Below are positions 59,901-64,000 of a stretch of DNA of 64,000 nt, piece by piece. The position numbers and the translations under genes are program-made. The DNA comes from Nymphaea colorata (Eukaryota; Streptophyta; Magnoliopsida; Nymphaeales; Nymphaeaceae): positions 19,089,149 through 19,153,148 of the forward strand of contig NC_045146.1 of assembly GCF_008831285.2 (NCBI RefSeq), given 5' to 3'. Below the pieces are notes generated by a model. The model was not told the DNA's origin, ran no database searches, and was given only the letters and a program-made list of their open reading frames with translations. The number at the start of each line of letters is the position of its first letter. Within the stretch, counting starts at the first letter, position 1.

Positions 59901-62900
59901 GCAAAAAATTGTATCCAACCAATAATATCTCAGAGCAGAAACAGAAACGCACTTGAGTGCCTGAAGAGGCCGAAGAGGAAAAGAAGGCAGAGAGCTGTGT
60001 CTGAGTAGATTACGACCACCCTCCTAGGTAAGAAAAACCAAGAAAAAAAAAAAGAGATCAAGGAATGCACTTGAAGATAAAGGCGATCAGAACCTAAAAA
60101 GAAAATGTAGAAAAGCAATATGGAATTCAGTATAAGCACTTTTAAATGAGAAGTGAGAACTAGTCGACATCTCATACAATCTCAATTACTTGCTTTCAGC
60201 CCAAAAGGTATTGCTGTTTAAGAACTGAATAAAAGAATTAAAGAAATTTGAAGGAACTACACCATAATTTCATAACACAGATGCTCAGAGGAGGCTGCTT
60301 TTCACACATACTAATATTTATGACCATCTTCAGCGTAATCTCCCAAACTCATACCTCTTTTGAAGCAGTATCCCTGATATCGTCTTTGCTCTCGGAAGAC
60401 AATGCACTCCCCCCATCATCTTGGTCATTAAACATCTCCTTTGTGTTTACATTCATATCCAAATCATTCACACTAGAAACATCATCAGGGTCCTGCATCT
60501 ACATTATAAGAGATTATGGAGCAGGAGGGGTAAAAATCAGCCTTATTCACCATTGCCAGGGAAAGTAAGATTCATAGTGATAAGAACTACTTCAAATGTC
60601 GGAACTCAGATGAAAAGAAAGGTCCTCACAATGGCAGCTTGATTTTTCAAATCTTCCAGATTAAAATTCCATCCACTAATTCCACGAATATATTCGTGCT
60701 GCAGAAGAAAAGAAAACAGATAATCTATTATGCTTTGACATACCCAAAAAAAATTTGCCAATAGGCAAACAATTTAGTTTCCAAAATTGCAAGATAAAAC
60801 AAATATTCTGCGGCATGGAATCTTTGAGGACATTATATAAACACACACATACACACACACAAATATAAAATCAAGTCTGCTAGAATTAAAAAACTACACA
60901 TTTCAAGGTGAAACAAAACAGTGGTAATTGCATATGCCAAGGAAACCTATTCTAAAAACGAGATGTTTGACAAACAACTGATGTTTTATCCAGGGAGGAA
61001 GCTATGATCCACATACATGATACATCACAAAATAAGAGATGAAGTATATTGTGTTCACAGACATGCACCTATACATATGCAATCTAAATTACCAAACATC
61101 CGACACTCCAGCCAATATCCACTAAGATATGAGTTTCATGTTCCTCCAATCTATGCCTAGTGAGTGATAAGGTTTCTATATGATCTTCAGGGATATGTCC
61201 ATGTCAATAAAATACACTTATTAGCGCTATTGAATCAATCCCTTTTGCGGCTTCCAGCTCAAAACTTTCTGTAAGATGATAAAGTATAATATATAGCCCG
61301 TCAGCACGATTTCATATCAAGGCCCAAAAGATAAAGTTCATTTGCGTAAGGTAGATATTAGTTGCCACAAAGCTGAATTTGTAAAATACTGCATCTTATG
61401 TGTAAAGAAGTCCAGTGAAATGGTTACAAATGATCAGATAATTCTTCAAAAAATGGCAAAAAAAAAGAAAACATACTACCAAAGGCTAATTAGGAGGCTG
61501 ACTTCAAAAAATTGTCATAAATATCGTTCTTGGTTTCTTATCCGAAAGGTTTTTCTCAGGTATTAAACAGGAAGTTTGTTTTTCTCGTGAACTCAAAAGG
61601 TCAAAAATTATTAAGAAACAGAAAATTTATAAAATTTAAGTTTTTACTATTAATAGACATTGGTATAAAATTTATTAGGCATTAAAAAACATAAAAATTC
61701 AAATATAACAAAAAACATGAAGTTAAAAAACTTCAAAAAAAAAATACAATATTTTTATGTTGGTTCTTTTTTCAAAATGTTGCAATGTTTATGATTTTTC
61801 TTTATTTCACATCTTTTTGAGCTTCTTAAAACAGAGATTCATGACACTGCTTAAAAATCTACAAGGGCAACCAACATGCATTTGCCAAAAGCTTCAAATA
61901 GTTAACCTTATGTCCATGTTAATAAGATTCCTATGATGACTAAGATTAACCAATGCTCATAAGGGTTTGATTGTACAGAGGCAATTAAACTTGAAAGAAA
62001 AAGGGCTAGTTTCTTACCTGTGACATTTGCTCTTTATCTCCATAGCGGATCTTATTATTGACAAGAAAGTCAGCCTCCTTTGCCTGAGAAGAGAAACAAA
62101 AGGGCAAGGGAAAAGAAAAAAGAAAAAACAAATAATAGAGATGAAATGGTTGGACATATCATGCCAAGGAACAAACAAACTCAGATATTCCTAATAGAAT
62201 CATTGGTTGACCCTGACCTTTAATGTCCTAAATCGATCACCAAGGGGAGCAAGACCATCAAGAATCGTCTTTGCCAAATACTCATTAGATCGCCCATGTT
62301 TAAAGAAGTGATGCTTTAAAAGCTTCTCAGATGATGGACGCTTCCTTGGATCCTTTACTAAGCAGGCAGATACCATTTCTTTAAAAGACTGCAACAAAGT
62401 AAAGCTTTCAACAGCATGACCAGTATTAGGCTCATAAAAAATTCCAGTAGAACAGTCCTCATACCTTTGAAAATCTTTTGTCTCGTTCATAGTCAAGTCC
62501 TGGAGGTGCATTTTGCAAGGTCATAAGTAACACCTACAGCACACGAAGGAAAAACATTTCTTTTATTTTAAGGATAGTGAAAAAAAGGGAAATTTCACCA
62601 AATGATTCCAAGTCAGAAGCCAAAGTATCGACAAAAACCTTCATTGGGGGATATTTAGAAAAAGGTGCATGACCATGAGCAAGCTCTAAAGCTGTTATTC
62701 CAAAAGACCAAATGTCTGCCCTGTTTACAACAACAATAGAAAGAAGCAAGTTTTGAGACCTTTTCGGTTCTTCAAATAAACATACAACTTCATTTCCTCT
62801 ACTTACTTAAAATCATAGCCATGTAGTTGTTGCATTACCTCAGGAGCCATCCTGTCAAATGGCGACATGAATAGAAACAGATGCATTTAGTTACCAAAAC

Positions 62901-63132
62901 AACTATCAATGTTGCATATGTAACTGTAATACATTATGCAAAAAAACAACAAATGAATTACTTTAGAAAACAGCAAGACAGATATAAGAAAGGGACAAAG
63001 AAAGCACCAGCATGGAGTTCCTACAAAAGTATTCCGTGACCGTTGCCTATCACCAGTATCAAACATGCAAGCTGAAACTCCAAAATCCGCTAGCTTTACA
63101 GCACCGTTGCCATCAAGTAAAATATTCCCTGC
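53951..63132 (-). CDS. Ste20/OSR1-like serine/threonine protein kinase (5' part outside window)
   Basis: The C-terminal 556 aa of a plant GCK-type Ste20 kinase of the BLUS1/OSR1-like group. Exons on the minus strand: 63132-63008, 62851-62807, 62720-62639, 62533-62465, 62388-62218, 62083-62018, 60698-60630, 60498-60355, 60023-59953, 59659-59381, 59109-59018, 58915-58833, 57672-57553, 57450-57408, 57294-57248, 56694-56633, 56556-56505, 54001-53951. All phases close. The visible part starts at AGNILLD of the catalytic loop, then [33 protein letters not shown], and ends the kinase domain near [17 protein letters not shown]. Next come a regulatory region with [16 protein letters not shown], a GRFKVTS segment, and a coiled coil ([31 protein letters not shown]) just before the stop. 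Exon 11 uses the unusual acceptor ATGAAG|G. Catalytic HRD and the ATP site lie beyond 64000. Confidence 0.92.
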
Positions 63133-63180
63133 CTGAAAGTCACAATTAGATTACACTAGAAAATATCATTACACAGTTCC

Positions 63181-63418
63181 AAAGCTAAGTCACATAAGTA
63201 CGTGTGATTTGCCTAAGTACCCTTGTCAGATGTGGATACAGCAACATGGGTATTTGGGTACGGCTGTATTTTAAAACATAAAAGATTATATTTTCAAACT
63301 TAATTTTGTTCTTTAATTTTGATTTTTTTCCCTTCTTTTGTGTTCCCTTCCACCAAGATTCTATATTTTCCTCTCATTTTTCACCAATTTTGAGAATTTT
63401 TGTAGACTATTATATATA

Positions 63419-63472
<54 letters not shown>

Positions 63473-63581
63473 TTTGTCGTACCCCCGTAACCAAATTTTC
63501 TAAAATTGTTGTACCCATACCCGCATCTCTATACCCATATCTGTATCATACCCGCACACCGTACCTACGTGACTTAGTTTC
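63181..63581. mobile_element. Inverted-repeat element in a kinase intron, built around a TA run
   Basis: CTAAGTCACATAAGTACGTG near 63185 and, read inward from 63577, CTAAGTCACGTAGGTACGGTG are inverted repeats. GGGTA-rich text (TGGGTATTTGGGTACGG on the left; GGTATGGGTAC inward on the right) continues the pairing. The centre holds the (TA)n microsatellite at 63431-63469. It looks like a small non-autonomous DNA element about 400 bp long. Confidence 0.6.
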
Positions 63582-64000
63582 AAATAAATTAAATTGACTT
63601 CAAGGGCATATGTCCAGGACGTGAAACAGGTAACTGATGATATATGAGCATGAATACATGGATGCTTTCAGTTATCAACTGTTCCATCTACAGACGTTCA
63701 CTACTTCTGATAATAGTAGTCCTAAACCCACCTAGATATGGGACCTAACTGAATTCGTTATGGAAATTTTAGCTAAAGATAGAAACAAGTTCTCATGCAT
63801 CAAGTGTTGCGGAAAGGATGCTCATCGAGGGAGTAATGATTCCTCCTGGATTCTTGAAAAAGATGGGCAAGAATTAAACAATTGATCAGCACGGGAAGTC
63901 TCAGCGCAATATTAACCAGGCTATGCTTTTAAACCATGGCTGATGCCAGCCAATAGGCCAGTCTAACTTTCACATCAAATCCCAACAAGTGGCACCATTG

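Noticed and set aside
1-64000. A new multi-gene defence, mobile or biosynthetic system
   Set aside because: The five genes are unrelated housekeeping or signalling genes with long intergenic DNA between them. No co-oriented cluster of unknown genes exists in the window.

Overview
This window is nuclear DNA of a flowering plant. The evidence is spliced genes with short exons and AT-rich introns, a plastid-targeted isoprenoid enzyme, a plant-specific DUF1645 gene, long TA/GA microsatellites, and remnants of copia and LINE retroelements, SINEs and MITEs. Nothing prokaryotic, viral or organellar is visible. I cannot name the species.

Five protein-coding genes could be rebuilt exon by exon. From left to right they are: DXR (+, 13983-20813, 12 exons, 477 aa), the plastid MEP-pathway reductoisomerase; an ENY2/SUS1-like protein of SAGA and TREX-2 (+, 24063-26089, 5 exons, 112 aa); a URI-like unconventional prefoldin (-, 31735-36789, 10 exons, 368 aa); an intronless DUF1645 gene (-, 48336-49256, 306 aa); and the 3' part of a Ste20/OSR1-like kinase (-, 53951-63132, 18 exons in view, 556 aa), whose 5' exons lie beyond base 64000. 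In each spliced gene the exon phases close without any correction.

The left 13.7 kb is gene-poor. It holds a decayed copia end, a 40-bp minisatellite, microsatellites, dispersed repeats, SINE-like copies and a gene-like fragment. A 5'-truncated, mutated LINE (about 27.96-31.05 kb) sits between the convergent ENY2 and URI genes. The 37-48 kb interval is repeat-rich: GC-rich and GAATCC-type dispersed repeats, a 98-bp tandem array, SINE-like copies, a small MITE and a perfect 40-bp palindrome. Between the DUF1645 and kinase genes are a MITE-like element and two tandem copies of the 5' end of U2 snRNA.

The genes do not form a pathway or cluster; each is an ordinary dispersed nuclear gene. The most notable signals are in gene structure and small repeats: three introns that need GC donors, an ENY2 start codon split by an intron so that unspliced RNA reads ATG-TGA, and the paired U2 stubs. 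I found no convincing new multi-gene system.
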